Shown here: positions 1 through 7,312 of the stretch, piece after piece
Position numbering within the stretch: the stretch's first letter is position 1
Layout: the number at the start of each line of letters is the position of its first letter
DNA from: Bacteroidales bacterium 45-6
GTDB lineage: Bacteria > Bacteroidota > Bacteroidia > Bacteroidales > Dysgonomonadaceae
Length of the DNA: 9,097 nt
Direction: 5' to 3'
NCBI GenBank assembly: GCA_001897035.1
Contig: MKRS01000654.1
Span: 1 to 9,097, forward strand
The notes under the pieces: model-generated
Seen by the model: the letters and a program-made list of their open reading frames with translations, nothing else
Told to the model about the DNA's origin: nothing
The model's database searches: none
Translations under genes and position numbers: made by a program

Positions 1-317
1 TTTCTCGCATAATTGCGGATGGACTCCGGCTCTCTCCTAGTTTCTTGAACGATATTCCGGGATTCGTCCCTCAACTTGTTGATTGGGGAATCCTTTCCTT
101 CTTGCCGAATCGCCAGCATCAACAGCAGAAGCGAGGCGACTGCACCGATGCTCCACCACAAGACCACCCTTTTCGAGAGTCTCTTTGGCTGCGGGGCAAC
201 CTTTCCCTCCGTCAGTTTATCCGACAACCGGGACCAAACTGCATCTGGAACATCCATTTCAAAGCCTTTCAGCTTCGAAGCAAAAATCTCCTCTATGTCG
301 TGTTTCTTTTCTTTCAT
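1..317 (-). CDS. ECF-sigma-linked single-pass membrane protein, possible anti-sigma factor (partial, 3' end off window)
   Basis: The gene starts at the ATG at 317-315 and stays open to the left edge, giving 105 residues; the rest lies outside. The N-terminus is charged and helical and carries a VPDAVWSRLSDKL stretch (residues 23-35), similar to the 'VWxxLxxxL' segment of Bacteroidota proteins encoded next to ECF sigma factors. A basic patch (PKRLSKR, about 44-50) precedes one hydrophobic helix (about 51-70), so the N-terminus is probably cytoplasmic and the missing part periplasmic. Its ATG overlaps the sigma factor stop codon (ATGA), which implies translational coupling. Position and topology suggest a protein that binds or anchors the sigma factor. 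Some members of this class continue into an outer-membrane-like beta-barrel domain, so the anti-sigma role is inference. No classical zinc-binding anti-sigma motif is visible in this part. Confidence 0.7.
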   Translation of the reverse strand, partial: MKEKKHDIEEIFASKLKGFEMDVPDAVWSRLSDKLTEGKVAPQPKRLSKRVVLWWSIGAVASLLLLMLAIRQEGKDSPINKLRDESRNIVQETRREPESIRNYAR

Positions 318-859
318 CCGTTTTGAACCTGATAGTCCCGAACCATTTTTATCAATATTTTCCGGGCTCTCGCATATTGAGAACGGACACCGCCCTCGGT
401 GATATTCAACATCGCAGCAATTTCCTTCGGGGAATATTCCTCCACCGCGAGCAAATTGAACACGGTGGCATATCCTTTGGGCAACTTCTGAAGCATGGAT
501 AATAAGGCTTCGCTTGGAATATCCGGCGAATCCCCAGACACGTCATCCGGCTCCCTCAGCTCGTCGGCTAATGCTATTTCGTCAACACTTACATGGTATT
601 TTTGCTTTCGCAGATAATCCAGTGAGGTATTCACAAAAACGCGCTTGAGCCAACCTTCTAGAGAACCTTGGGAAGCAAACCCGTGTATGCGTTCGTACAC
701 CTTCAAAAAGCCATCCTGCAAGACATCCTGCGCCACTTCATACTCATTGACATAGCGGTAGCACAAAGCGAACATCTTTCGCGCATATTGCTCATAAAGA
801 CATCTCCTCGCATTATTATCTCCTTTTTTGCATCCCTCTATGAGTTGCTGTTCTGTCAT
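314..859 (-). CDS. RNA polymerase sigma factor, ECF subfamily
   Basis: The 181-residue product has the usual length and two-domain layout of ECF sigma-70 factors, which direct core RNA polymerase to a small regulon. Region 2 spans about residues 20-88, with LYEQYARKMFALCYRYV and the VAQDVLQDGFLKVYERI segment typical of region 2.2-2.3. Region 4 spans about 118-172 (LPKGYATVFNLLAVEEYSPKEIAAMLNITEGGVRSQ overall), with a helix-turn-helix and the trailing ARARKIL helix. An acidic linker (about 93-115) joins them. The start is the ATG at 859, which sits 23 bases from a GCAAC-N16-CGTC element that could be its own target promoter. The stop overlaps the ATG of the downstream membrane protein, a probable partner. 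The regulon cannot be told from this window. The family call is firm; the specific subgroup is not. Confidence 0.93.
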   Translation of the reverse strand: MTEQQLIEGCKKGDNNARRCLYEQYARKMFALCYRYVNEYEVAQDVLQDGFLKVYERIHGFASQGSLEGWLKRVFVNTSLDYLRKQKYHVSVDEIALADELREPDDVSGDSPDIPSEALLSMLQKLPKGYATVFNLLAVEEYSPKEIAAMLNITEGGVRSQYARARKILIKMVRDYQVQNG

Positions 860-882
860 CCGTTTTTCACTCTCTTATAATA

Positions 883-907
883 GACGTAAAGGATTTCGGT
901 ACGTTGC
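883..907 (-). promoter_or_regulatory. Putative ECF-type promoter of the sigma factor gene
   Basis: Read on the minus strand, GCAAC (907-903) is followed after exactly 16 bases by CGTC (886-883). This resembles the 'AAC ... CGTC' -35/-10 pattern typical of many ECF sigma factor promoters. Transcription would start near 876 and leave a leader under 20 bases before the ATG at 859. No TAnnTTTG housekeeping element is evident at this place. Autoregulation by the encoded sigma factor is an inference from position. Confidence 0.5.
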
Positions 908-1040
908 ATCAAATGTAGAAAAAATATTCTTGGGGGAAAAGTGATAGTGAAAACTTCTGAAAAGAGAATTGATTTAAAGGAAAACAATTGGATCGCTTAT
1001 TCCATTACCGACCTCGCTAAGAAGTCTTGATAAATCTTAT

Positions 1041-1077
1041 AAGAAAAAAGAGAGAGTTTTTTGAAAACTCTCTCTTT
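1041..1077 (-). terminator. Intrinsic terminator of the tRNA-Arg gene
   Basis: A perfect 14-bp stem (1064-1077 pairing with 1047-1060) with a 3-base loop directly follows the encoded CCA of the tRNA. On the minus strand it is followed by a run of T. The stem has A/T ends around a GAGAGAG core. Confidence 0.85.
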
Positions 1078-1154
1078 TGGTGACCGCGGCAGGATTCAAA
1101 CCTGCAACCGGCTGATCCGTAGTCAGCTACTCTATTCAGTTGAGCTACGCGGCC
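1078..1154 (-). tRNA. tRNA-Arg (anticodon ACG)
   Basis: On the minus strand a full cloverleaf can be drawn. The acceptor stem is GGCCGCG/CGCGGTC with one G-U pair. The D arm is GCTC/GAGT. The anticodon stem GCTGA/TCAGC closes the loop CTACGGA, so the anticodon is ACG. The variable loop has five bases, and the T arm is GCAGG/CCTGC around TTTGAAT. Discriminator A (1081) is followed by an encoded CCA (1080-1078). ACG is normally modified to ICG and reads CGU, CGC and CGA arginine codons. The gene has its own promoter and terminator and stands between dapA and the sigma factor gene, all on the same strand. Confidence 0.96.
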
Positions 1155-1175
1155 ATTATTTCCGAATTGCGAGTG

Positions 1176-1206
1176 CAAAGGTAATCAGATTTGATATATC
1201 TGCAAA
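1176..1206 (-). promoter_or_regulatory. Bacteroidota-type promoter of tRNA-Arg
   Basis: On the minus strand, TTTG (1206-1203), a 19-base spacer and TACCTTTG (1183-1176) match the -33 TTTG / -7 TAnnTTTG housekeeping consensus of Bacteroides relatives exactly. The start of transcription would fall near 1169, some 15 bases before the mature tRNA 5' end at 1154. Confidence 0.8.
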
Positions 1207-1279
1207 GCAAATCGCAAACTTTTTTCTATACTTTTTCGAATAACTGATTAACTACTTTTATTTAAACAGCTTAGACATT

Positions 1280-2173
1280 TCAACATTTTATGTTCAGTTG
1301 CAGCAAAACCTCCCGGATCTTCTCAAAAGTGGTGATCCGCGTGGGCACCAAAGGCAAACGGAGGCGGTTTTCGATGTAGCCCATCATGTGCAACATACAT
1401 TTCACTCCGGCGGGATTGCCGTCCACAAACAGCAGGTTGAAGAGTTCGTTGAAACTGTGGTGAATCCTCAAAGCACTCGCATAATCCCCCTCAAGAGCCA
1501 AGCGTGTCATGCGGCTGAACTCCTTCGGAAAAGCGTTTCCGATCACAGAAATCACGCCAACCGCACCAAGAGTAATGAGCGGAAAAGTGATGCCGTCGTC
1601 TCCCGAAATAACGTCAAAATCCTTCGGCTTACGCTTGATGATGTCATCCATCTGGGAGATGTTGCCGGAAGCCTCCTTCACTGCCACGATGTTCTTGAAT
1701 TCGTTGGCAAGACGCAAAGTAGTCTCTGCGGACATATTCACGCCGGTTCGTCCTGGCACATTGTAGAGTACCACCGGAAGCCTGGAAGCTTCGGCGATCG
1801 CTTTGTAATGCTGGAAAATTCCTTCCTGCGAAGGCTTATTGTAGTAGGGGACGACAGACAAGATCCCGTCAATTCCTGAAAACTTGTTCGTTTTGAGGGT
1901 TTCGACCAATTTTCGGGTATCGTTCCCGCCCACTCCAAGTATCAAGGGCACTTTCCCGTTGACTTTAGAGGCGATTAAATCAACGATGTTGTGTTTTTCA
2001 TCTTCGGTCAAGGTTGGCGTTTCGGCAGTAGTGCCAAGCACGACCAAATAATCCGTACCGTTCTGAAGCTGATAATCGACGAGGTGAGACAGAGCATCGT
2101 AATCGACGCTTTCGTCTTCTTTAAAGGGAGTAATCATGGCTACCCCCATCCCTTTGAGATTAATTCTTGACAT
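1280..2173 (-). CDS. dapA: 4-hydroxy-tetrahydrodipicolinate synthase
   Basis: DapA condenses pyruvate with L-aspartate-4-semialdehyde, the first committed step towards diaminopimelate (cell wall) and lysine, in the cytoplasm. The 297-residue product has the full (beta/alpha)8-barrel length. The LGTTAETPTL stretch carries the conserved Thr pair (48-49), YNVPGRTG supplies catalytic Tyr137 and substrate-binding Arg142, and VAVKEASGN supplies the Schiff-base lysine Lys166. SGDDG and the GAVGVISVIGN segment are also typical. I chose the ATG at 2173 (MSRINLKGMGVAMITPF) because it matches the family N-terminus; an in-frame TTG nine bases upstream adds only three residues. The gene follows the conserved unknown gene after 49 bases that contain a possible -7 element, so it may be transcribed both with ligA and alone. 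No terminator is apparent between its stop and the tRNA. Confidence 0.97.
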   Translation of the reverse strand: MSRINLKGMGVAMITPFKEDESVDYDALSHLVDYQLQNGTDYLVVLGTTAETPTLTEDEKHNIVDLIASKVNGKVPLILGVGGNDTRKLVETLKTNKFSGIDGILSVVPYYNKPSQEGIFQHYKAIAEASRLPVVLYNVPGRTGVNMSAETTLRLANEFKNIVAVKEASGNISQMDDIIKRKPKDFDVISGDDGITFPLITLGAVGVISVIGNAFPKEFSRMTRLALEGDYASALRIHHSFNELFNLLFVDGNPAGVKCMLHMMGYIENRLRLPLVPTRITTFEKIREVLLQLNIKC

Positions 2174-2209
2174 AAGTAGCAATTTATGTAGGCTTGCCTA
2201 AAAGCCGAG

Positions 2210-2217
2210 CAAAGTTA
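2210..2217 (-). promoter_or_regulatory. Possible internal -7 element for dapA
   Basis: TAACTTTG on the minus strand fits TAnnTTTG and lies 37 bases before the dapA ATG. No good TTTG or TTG is seen about 20 bases further upstream, so it may be weak or fortuitous. A small GGCTT/AAGCC hairpin lies in the leader that would result. Confidence 0.35.
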
Positions 2218-2222
2218 AGAAT

Positions 2223-2774
2223 TTATTGTGCTTGTCGGATACTGCTTAGGTATTTTTTTATCTGCTGGTAAACCTCGGTCAGCCCCTGCGCATTGTCTTT
2301 GAGAATGCAAAAGTCGTAAAGTGGATAGTCGCAACTTACTATCCCGACCCGAAACGGGCAAGGATGTGAGAGCATCAATTGATGGAAACGGACATCATCG
2401 CAAGTAAAGTCGAACACGGCATCGCATTCTGTTTCAAGGAATTTGTTCTTACCAGAACCAACTAAAGCACCTTTCCACGAAAACCCCTTCGGATCAATCA
2501 AGTGGCAGTCGGGCGACAACTTTTCTTTCAGCCCGACCGTTTTTTCAACGTCTTCCAATGACACGATCAGAAACACGAAAACGTTTTTGCCTTCATCCTT
2601 AAGGTCTTGAGCCACCAGGTTCAGTTCTTCAAGCTGTTCGGATTTCCCCAATACAGCCACCGTGCGAATGTTGCCGAAGGGCTGATACAAAGCTTTCCTA
2701 TTTTGCTTCGAAGCCAAAACTGCATTCTCTTTTTGTAAATATTGACGGATAAAATGCCTTAACTTTTTTTTCAT
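2223..2774 (-). CDS. Conserved hypothetical protein between ligA and dapA
   Basis: The 183-residue product starts with a basic helical segment ([17 protein letters not shown]), followed by alternating strands and helices: RTVAVLGK (37-44), then NVFVFLIVS (64-72), then [11 protein letters not shown] (117-127), then [15 protein letters not shown] (141-155). There is no signal peptide and no membrane helix, so it is probably a cytoplasmic alpha/beta protein. I recognise it only as a conserved Bacteroidales protein found near dapA and ligA; from memory it may belong to the DUF6913 family, which I cannot verify here. No catalytic motif is identified. The ATG overlaps the ligA stop codon (ATGA), so translation is probably coupled to ligA. 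Confidence 0.8.
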   Translation of the reverse strand: MKKKLRHFIRQYLQKENAVLASKQNRKALYQPFGNIRTVAVLGKSEQLEELNLVAQDLKDEGKNVFVFLIVSLEDVEKTVGLKEKLSPDCHLIDPKGFSWKGALVGSGKNKFLETECDAVFDFTCDDVRFHQLMLSHPCPFRVGIVSCDYPLYDFCILKDNAQGLTEVYQQIKKYLSSIRQAQ

Positions 2775-4666
2775 AAGGCATTCCCTTCCAGCATTTCAAG
2801 AAAACGAACTTCATTGATAATCGGGATTCCCAATTTGGCAGCTTTTTCGAGCTTGGCAGGGCCCATGTTTTCACCAGCTAACACAAAATCGGTTTTAGCC
2901 GATATGGAGCTGACGTTTTTGCCACCGTTTTGCTCGATCATCACCTTGTATTCGTCCCGCGAATGAAGGGAGAACACACCGCTGATAATAAACGATTTTC
3001 CCCCAAGAGCATTTGTTTGAAGGGAAGTATCTGCTTCAACGGCGGCAAATTGCAGCCCTGCGAGCTTCAAGCGTTCCACCAACCGGCGGTTTTCTTCGTT
3101 GGCAAAAAACGACACCACGCTTTGGGCAATGCGTTCACCGATCTCGTCCACCCGGGTCAACGCCTCAGCAGAAGCCGCCTCCAAGAGTTCTATGTTGGGA
3201 AATGCCTGAGCCAACTTTGCAGCCACCGTTTCGCCGACGTAGCGAATCCCCAAGGCATATATGACGCGTTCGTAGGCCACTGTTTTCGATTTTTCGATGC
3301 TATCGGTAAGGTTCCTGGCGCTTTTCTCGCCCCATCGTTCGAGGCGCATCACTTCTTGCCATTTCAATTCGTAAAGATCCGCAATGTCCTTAACGAATCC
3401 AGCCTTGTAGAGATGCTCCACGTCCCGCACAAGAGTAGTGCCGCATTCGGGACAGGTTTGGATGAAGAACACCTTTTCAGCTCCAGCAGGACGAGCTTCA
3501 AGCTTCACTTCCGTTATTTTCGGGATAATTTCGCCCCCTTTTTCTACGCCCACCGTATCCCCAATGTGCAAATCCAAGGCTTCAATGGCATCTGCATTGT
3601 AGAGCGAAGCCCGCTTCACCACGCTTCCCGACAGTTGCACTGGCTCCAGATTGGCCACCGGCGTAATAGCCCCGGTTCTACCCACCTGGTAGGTGACTTC
3701 CTTTAGTTTCGTCCATTCTTTTTCCGCCTGAAATTTATAAGCGATCGCCCAGCGGGGAAACTTGGAAGTGTAGCCGAGTTCCTCCTGTTGCTCCAACGAA
3801 TTGACTTTCAAGACAACACCGTCCGTAGCCACCGGCAGATTCTTGCGCTCCACATCCCAATAGTTGAGATAGGCGAACACATCGTCGAGCGAACGGCACA
3901 CCTTCATCGCATCCGAGACCTTGAATCCCCAGGTGCGGGCTTTTTCCAAATTGGCATAATGCTCGCCGCACGGCAGGTTTTCGCCCATCATGTAATAGAG
4001 ATACGAGTCCAATCCGCGCGAAGACACCACTTTGGGATCCTGCAATTTCAAGGTACCCGAAGCCGCATTCCGTGGATTGGCAAACAATTGCTCTTCCTGC
4101 GCAGCACGTTCTTCGTTCAACTTTTCAAACACATGCCAAGGCATCAATATTTCGCCCCGGATCTCGAACAAAGCCGGGATGCCTTCTCCGCGCAACACCA
4201 GCGGGATGCTGCGGATGGTGCGGACATTGGCCGTCACATCGTCTCCCTGCACCCCATCGCCACGGGTGACAGCCTGCTTGAGAAGGCCGTTCTCATAAGT
4301 CAGCGAGATAGACGTGCCGTCAAACTTGAGTTCGCAAACAATTTCAAAGTCCTTGCTGCCCAATAGTTTTTCCACCCGGTTGTAAAACTCCAGCACTTCC
4401 GATTCGGAATAGGTGTTGGAAAGCGACAGCATCGGATAGCGGTGCTTCACTTGGACGAAATTCTTCGTCAGGTCGCTCCCCACACGCAACGACGGCGAAT
4501 TGGCATCGTAATATTCGGGGTGCTCCGCCTCTAATTGGGCGAGCAATTTCAGCTTCTGGTCGAAGTCGTAATCGCTGATACTTGGTTGCGACAACACGTA
4601 ATATTCGTGGTTGAGGCGATGCAGTTCTTCGCGCAGCGAGCGTATTTGTTGTTCGATCGGGTTCAT
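2771..4666 (-). CDS. ligA: NAD-dependent DNA ligase, with an apparent internal deletion
   Basis: LigA seals nicks in DNA during replication and repair, using NAD+ and an adenylated lysine. From the ATG at 4666 ([15 protein letters not shown]) the product has 631 residues. The order is: NAD-binding Ia domain; adenylation domain with the KxDG motif (ELKFDG, Lys114), TRGDG, EIRGE and [10 protein letters not shown] fold (about 315-400, [23 protein letters not shown]); zinc finger; helix-hairpin-helix domain (about 418-540); BRCT domain (about 553-631). Only the first two zinc cysteines (C405, C408) are present. TLVRD415 runs straight into VEHLYKAG, so about 40 residues holding Cys3, Cys4 and the start of the helix-hairpin-helix part are absent compared with ligases of about 670 residues. 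An in-frame extension upstream to 4783 is unlike LigA and was not used. Confidence 0.93.
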   Translation of the reverse strand: MNPIEQQIRSLREELHRLNHEYYVLSQPSISDYDFDQKLKLLAQLEAEHPEYYDANSPSLRVGSDLTKNFVQVKHRYPMLSLSNTYSESEVLEFYNRVEKLLGSKDFEIVCELKFDGTSISLTYENGLLKQAVTRGDGVQGDDVTANVRTIRSIPLVLRGEGIPALFEIRGEILMPWHVFEKLNEERAAQEEQLFANPRNAASGTLKLQDPKVVSSRGLDSYLYYMMGENLPCGEHYANLEKARTWGFKVSDAMKVCRSLDDVFAYLNYWDVERKNLPVATDGVVLKVNSLEQQEELGYTSKFPRWAIAYKFQAEKEWTKLKEVTYQVGRTGAITPVANLEPVQLSGSVVKRASLYNADAIEALDLHIGDTVGVEKGGEIIPKITEVKLEARPAGAEKVFFIQTCPECGTTLVRDVEHLYKAGFVKDIADLYELKWQEVMRLERWGEKSARNLTDSIEKSKTVAYERVIYALGIRYVGETVAAKLAQAFPNIELLEAASAEALTRVDEIGERIAQSVVSFFANEENRRLVERLKLAGLQFAAVEADTSLQTNALGGKSFIISGVFSLHSRDEYKVMIEQNGGKNVSSISAKTDFVLAGENMGPAKLEKAAKLGIPIINEVRFLEMLEGNAL

Positions 4667-4689
4667 ATAGTGTGATGCGAGATAGAAAT

Positions 4690-4723
4690 CAAAAATAATA
4701 AAAAACTTTTCGAGCAGGACAAA
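4690..4723 (-). promoter_or_regulatory. Putative ligA promoter
   Basis: On the minus strand TTTG (4723-4720), a 22-base spacer and TATTTTTG (4697-4690) resemble the Bacteroidota -33/-7 pattern; the spacer is slightly long. The site lies downstream of the neighbouring gene's terminator and 24 bases from the ligA ATG, which supports separate transcription of ligA and the two genes after it. Confidence 0.45.
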
Positions 4724-4762
4724 AGGCCTCTCTTTTTTCCGAAAAATAAACATTATGCTTAC

Positions 4763-4796
4763 AAAAAAAGCCGGAAATCGCAAGGAAATCCGGCCT
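4763..4796 (-). terminator. Intrinsic terminator after the membrane protein gene
   Basis: On the minus strand AGGCCGGA (4796-4789) pairs with TCCGGCTT (4775-4768) around a 13-base interior, followed by five more T residues. It lies about 20 bases after the stop at 4817 and separates that gene from ligA. Confidence 0.75.
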
Positions 4797-4816
4797 GGGG
4801 CAATATCTTCGTCCTA

Positions 4817-5296
4817 TCAAGCAACCAAGAAAAGTACTAAAATGAGACCGATAAAGACCGTGCATACAATTGCAGCCCCAACGATTGCATACCAACTGAA
4901 TAGCTTGAAAAACATGCTTTGGTCGGCAAATGCATCCGCTACGAGCCTTTCGTCTTTTTCAACGAGGGCACGCTTGGCCTTTTTGGAAAACCGTTGAAGA
5001 AAAAAGAATGGAACCACCACAATCCCATAGAAGACGAAGCTGGCGAGGATATTGGTAACATACGCCCCAAAAGGCACGGGAGGCATGGATTGCCCGGTCA
5101 GATAGAGCAGTTTTTCAACGATTTTAAATGAGAACAAGCTAAAGATTATCGATATCCCAATCAAAACATAGTAGGTAATAACCAATATGTTGCTCCATTT
5201 GGCGACTGTTTTCAGTTTGGCGACGGCATCCTCATTCAATGCGATGTCAAAATTAAGTTCGGGTGCAACAGCGGCAGTTTTCGTTTTTTCTTCCAT
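4817..5296 (-). CDS. Small three-helix integral membrane protein, unknown function
   Basis: The 159-residue product has an acidic, signal-free N-terminus (1-25), a basic segment, then three strong hydrophobic helices at about 35-57, 79-101 and 133-158. Helix two is followed by the cytosolic-looking stretch RFSKKAKRALVEKDERLVADAF. The amphipathic KKAKRAL..KDE..LVADAF.. stretch followed by a last membrane helix resembles DUF5362-type membrane proteins of Bacteroidota; this is from memory and needs a profile search. There are no catalytic residues to suggest an enzyme. The gene has its own promoter (5346-5375) and terminator (4763-4796), so it is probably a single-gene transcription unit. It ends the housekeeping side of the window; everything to its right is oriented the other way. 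Confidence 0.85.
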   Translation of the reverse strand: MEEKTKTAAVAPELNFDIALNEDAVAKLKTVAKWSNILVITYYVLIGISIIFSLFSFKIVEKLLYLTGQSMPPVPFGAYVTNILASFVFYGIVVVPFFFLQRFSKKAKRALVEKDERLVADAFADQSMFFKLFSWYAIVGAAIVCTVFIGLILVLFLVA

Positions 5297-5345
5297 AGCG
5301 TTATATGCGAATAATAGTTTTTCAAAAAATCATAATTATTTCCAG

Positions 5346-5375
5346 CAAAATTAGTAATAAAATCGAAGGGACAAA
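5346..5375 (-). promoter_or_regulatory. Putative promoter of the small membrane protein gene
   Basis: On the minus strand TTTG (5375-5372), an 18-base spacer and TAATTTTG (5353-5346) fit the Bacteroidota promoter pattern. Transcription would start near 5339, leaving a leader of about 42 bases to the ATG at 5296. Confidence 0.6.
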
Positions 5376-5742
5376 GCAGAAGGAATTCTATTTTCGGGAA
5401 GGAATCCAACAGATCGAGTGCAAACCTGATGCAAGCGGGCGAGCTAAAGAGCGGGAGATGAATAGCGATGGTTTCGTAAAAAGCTATTAGCCAATCGTCT
5501 TGACAGAAAATGAGTCTATATTCTGTTCAATACATCTGAAACTCGACAAGAGAAGAATAAGGCAAGATCACTCCCATCTGAGTTCAATTATCCACCAGCA
5601 ACGTTTGTTTTTAGACCAATCTTCCTGAAGCCCGAACCGGGAGTCATATATATTCATTTCATAAAAAACTAATAAACAATCACATATATTCCACATAAAC
5701 GTTAAACACCCTATATATACCTATTTATTCCGATGAAGACTA
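5376..5742. other. Intergenic stretch without a recognisable gene
   Basis: I see no plausible coding frame here on either strand. The one short open frame nearby on the plus strand (5305-5490) overlaps the minus-strand promoter and has no leader, domain or family look. The second half is A+T-rich, with several TATATA tracts near 5646-5720. An imperfect inverted repeat at 5500-5530 is listed separately. The stretch marks the divergence point between the minus-strand housekeeping genes and the plus-strand peptide cassette. Confidence 0.6.
5500..5530. repeat. Imperfect inverted repeat
   Basis: TTGACAGAA (5500-5508) and TTCTGTTCAA (5521-5530) are complementary over nine bases apart from one bulged T, with a 12-base centre. 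It could be an operator for a dimeric regulator or a hairpin. No T-tract follows, so it is not a good terminator. Chance cannot be excluded. Confidence 0.35.
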
Positions 5743-5773
5743 TTGTTTCTTAACATTCAGTCCCATATATTTG
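5743..5773 (+). promoter_or_regulatory. Putative promoter of the plus-strand peptide cassette
   Basis: TTGT (5743-5746), a 19-base spacer and TATATTTG (5766-5773) fit the Bacteroidota TTG/TTTG...TAnnTTTG pattern. Transcription would start near 5780 and leave a leader of about 220 bases before the ATG at 6003. A weaker TATCTTTC (5980-5987) close to that ATG is an alternative. Confidence 0.5.
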
Positions 5774-5833
5774 CAAGTGTGGTACATACTTAAAACCAAT
5801 GCCCCACAAGGGATATTAACGGATAAATAATAA

Positions 5834-5965
5834 AGTGCATCAAAACACATAGATTACTCTCTTGGCACTTGCATTGCCGATGATACGCAAAGTAATTGTG
5901 GAACTGTTACACTTAATGGCACACCCCAGTATATCTGCCATGCGCTAATTAGCTTATTTCTTTAG
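5834..5965 (+). other. Cys/Thr-rich peptide-like open stretch without a start codon, possible precursor remnant
   Basis: Between two TAA codons (5828-5833) and a TAG (5963-5965) one frame reads ...DYSLGTCIADDTQSNCGT and then VTLNGTPQYICHALIS. It has three cysteines, many Thr/Ser/Asn, and a 'CGT' similar in flavour to the CGSTC of the precursor at 7313. There is no ATG and no recognisable leader in any frame upstream. It lies in the long leader of the gene at 6003. It may be the decayed core of a second precursor, or simple chance; the length is short. Confidence 0.2.
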
Positions 5966-6002
5966 AAGAGAATTAAATCTATCTTTCTAATAATAAACCG
6001 AC

Positions 6003-7205
6003 ATGAAAAATCAGTATTGTACAGTTTTGTTTTTGTTCTTAGCACTTTGTTATTCCGGAGCGTCTTTTGGACAAGACAATAGGGAAAACACAATCGAGCT
6101 TTATTTTGACAAGATGGTGAATCTGTCAGCTGTTCGGCTAAATATATTCCTTCAGGATAAAACGGAGAAGTTAAGCAAGCTGAGTTTTGACGGGACTTCC
6201 AAGGATGGGCACACGTGGTTGTTCCATTATCCGGATAGCATTTATGAGCGCATCTACATTATGACACTGACTGAACCCATAAAAAATGACAGCATTGAAA
6301 AAATAATTACATTCACGAAGATACAGAACGGAGACACCCTGAAAACTGGAAGTGTCGTGTTTGCACGGAAAACCTCCAAACCGACAAAATTGAGGTACAT
6401 TGAAACCGAAATAACTCCGCATGTCTTTTGTTATGATGAAATCACAGGCAAGCAAAGTTTTAAAACAAGGTATGATAATATCTATATGCTGGAAGACACC
6501 GACGACAGAGAGTTGGAAGCATCCCTCAATTGCATGTATTACTGTTATAGCATGTTTGACTTAAGTACTGAAGACTATGCGTCGCTATTGAAGAGTTACA
6601 TCTCTCTAACAGAAGATTACCCGGACTCCCAACGCTTCATTTCAATCCTGTCATCGACTTTGAGTACTTACAGGACGCGAGGAGACATCGAGGAAGTATT
6701 TCGCCGTTTTTCAGGAGCGCAGCAGAACAGCTATTTTGGAAAAAAAGTGCGGAAATATCTTTCAACAATTCATTTTGAGAACAGCCTATTGCCATCATCT
6801 AAAACTGGAAAATTGGAACCAATCGTGGAAGACACAACAAAATTTACGTTGGTTGTCTTCTCTGCATCGTGGTGTGACCCATGCCACAAACTAATCCCAT
6901 TGTTGAAAGAGCTATACAAAAAATCGCATACCAAGCTCAACATGGTCTATGTATCAATGGATAAGCCTGAGACTGTGGAGAACTGGAAGGCACTACTGAA
7001 AAAAGAAGAGATACCATGGCGGAGTGTCTTGGCTGCCGATAAGATAAATGAAGTGAAACTAAAATACACGGTACAGGCTATTCCTTTGCTACTATTGATT
7101 AAGCCGAATAGCATTTTCGAACAGATAGACATTAGAAGACAGAATGATTTGGACAAATTGTGTAACATGCTGGGGATTGCGAATATGAAGATGGATGATA
7201 AGTAA
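6003..7205 (+). CDS. Secreted thioredoxin-fold protein (TlpA-like disulfide oxidoreductase)
   Basis: The 400-residue product opens with a signal peptide (MKNQYCTVLFLFLALCYSGASFGQ, cleaved around residue 23-24). The LALC stretch is a poor lipobox, so a soluble periplasmic protein is more likely than a lipoprotein. Residues about 25-265 are of unknown type: a beta-rich part (IELYFDKMV..., about 30-135) and a helical part (about 165-255). The C-terminal thioredoxin domain starts near 278 (TKFTLVVFSASWCDPC), with the active site W290-C-D-P-C294 and the cis-proline at I360-P361 (VQAIPLLLLIKP). Such domains exchange thiols and disulfides in the periplasm. It comes 107 bases before a cysteine-rich precursor peptide and pairs with the thioredoxin-like gene after it, so a role in reducing or arranging the peptide's cysteines is plausible but inferred. 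The ATG was chosen because it gives the signal peptide. Confidence 0.88.
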   Translation: MKNQYCTVLFLFLALCYSGASFGQDNRENTIELYFDKMVNLSAVRLNIFLQDKTEKLSKLSFDGTSKDGHTWLFHYPDSIYERIYIMTLTEPIKNDSIEKIITFTKIQNGDTLKTGSVVFARKTSKPTKLRYIETEITPHVFCYDEITGKQSFKTRYDNIYMLEDTDDRELEASLNCMYYCYSMFDLSTEDYASLLKSYISLTEDYPDSQRFISILSSTLSTYRTRGDIEEVFRRFSGAQQNSYFGKKVRKYLSTIHFENSLLPSSKTGKLEPIVEDTTKFTLVVFSASWCDPCHKLIPLLKELYKKSHTKLNMVYVSMDKPETVENWKALLKKEEIPWRSVLAADKINEVKLKYTVQAIPLLLLIKPNSIFEQIDIRRQNDLDKLCNMLGIANMKMDDK

Positions 7206-7312
7206 TTGTCGGGGAGGCATCTTGAAAGCATTTCCCGGATCAAGAATATTTTCTTTCTGTCTAACCTGCAGTACGGGCGGGGAGCAAATAATTTCTTTAA
7301 TTTTTAATCTAC

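Noticed and set aside
1..502. Plus-strand open frames over the sigma factor and membrane protein genes
   Set aside because: The minus strand encodes a clear ECF sigma factor and an ATGA-coupled partner here; the plus frames are antisense shadows.
1078..1206. tRNA-Arg as an integration site for a mobile element
   Set aside because: No repeated tRNA 3' end, integrase or excisionase is seen; flanking genes on both sides look like ordinary chromosome.
1061..1243. Plus-strand open frame across the tRNA-Arg
   Set aside because: It reads through a tRNA on the other strand, its terminator and its promoter.
2930..4366. Long open frames on the strand opposite ligA
   Set aside because: They are mirror frames of a well-recognised gene, with no domain sense or start context of their own.
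4667..4783. In-frame N-terminal extension of ligA by 39 residues
   Set aside because: LigA proteins begin with a helix like [15 protein letters not shown]; the extension is unlike any LigA N-terminus and overlaps the likely promoter and nearly reaches the neighbouring terminator.
5305..5490. 61-residue plus-strand open frame
   Set aside because: Low-complexity start, no family look, and it overlaps the promoter of the divergent membrane protein gene.
7208..7244. Possible terminator hairpin between the first thioredoxin-like gene and the precursor
   Set aside because: The complementary G/C segments pair only over a few bases with mismatches and no clear T-run follows directly.
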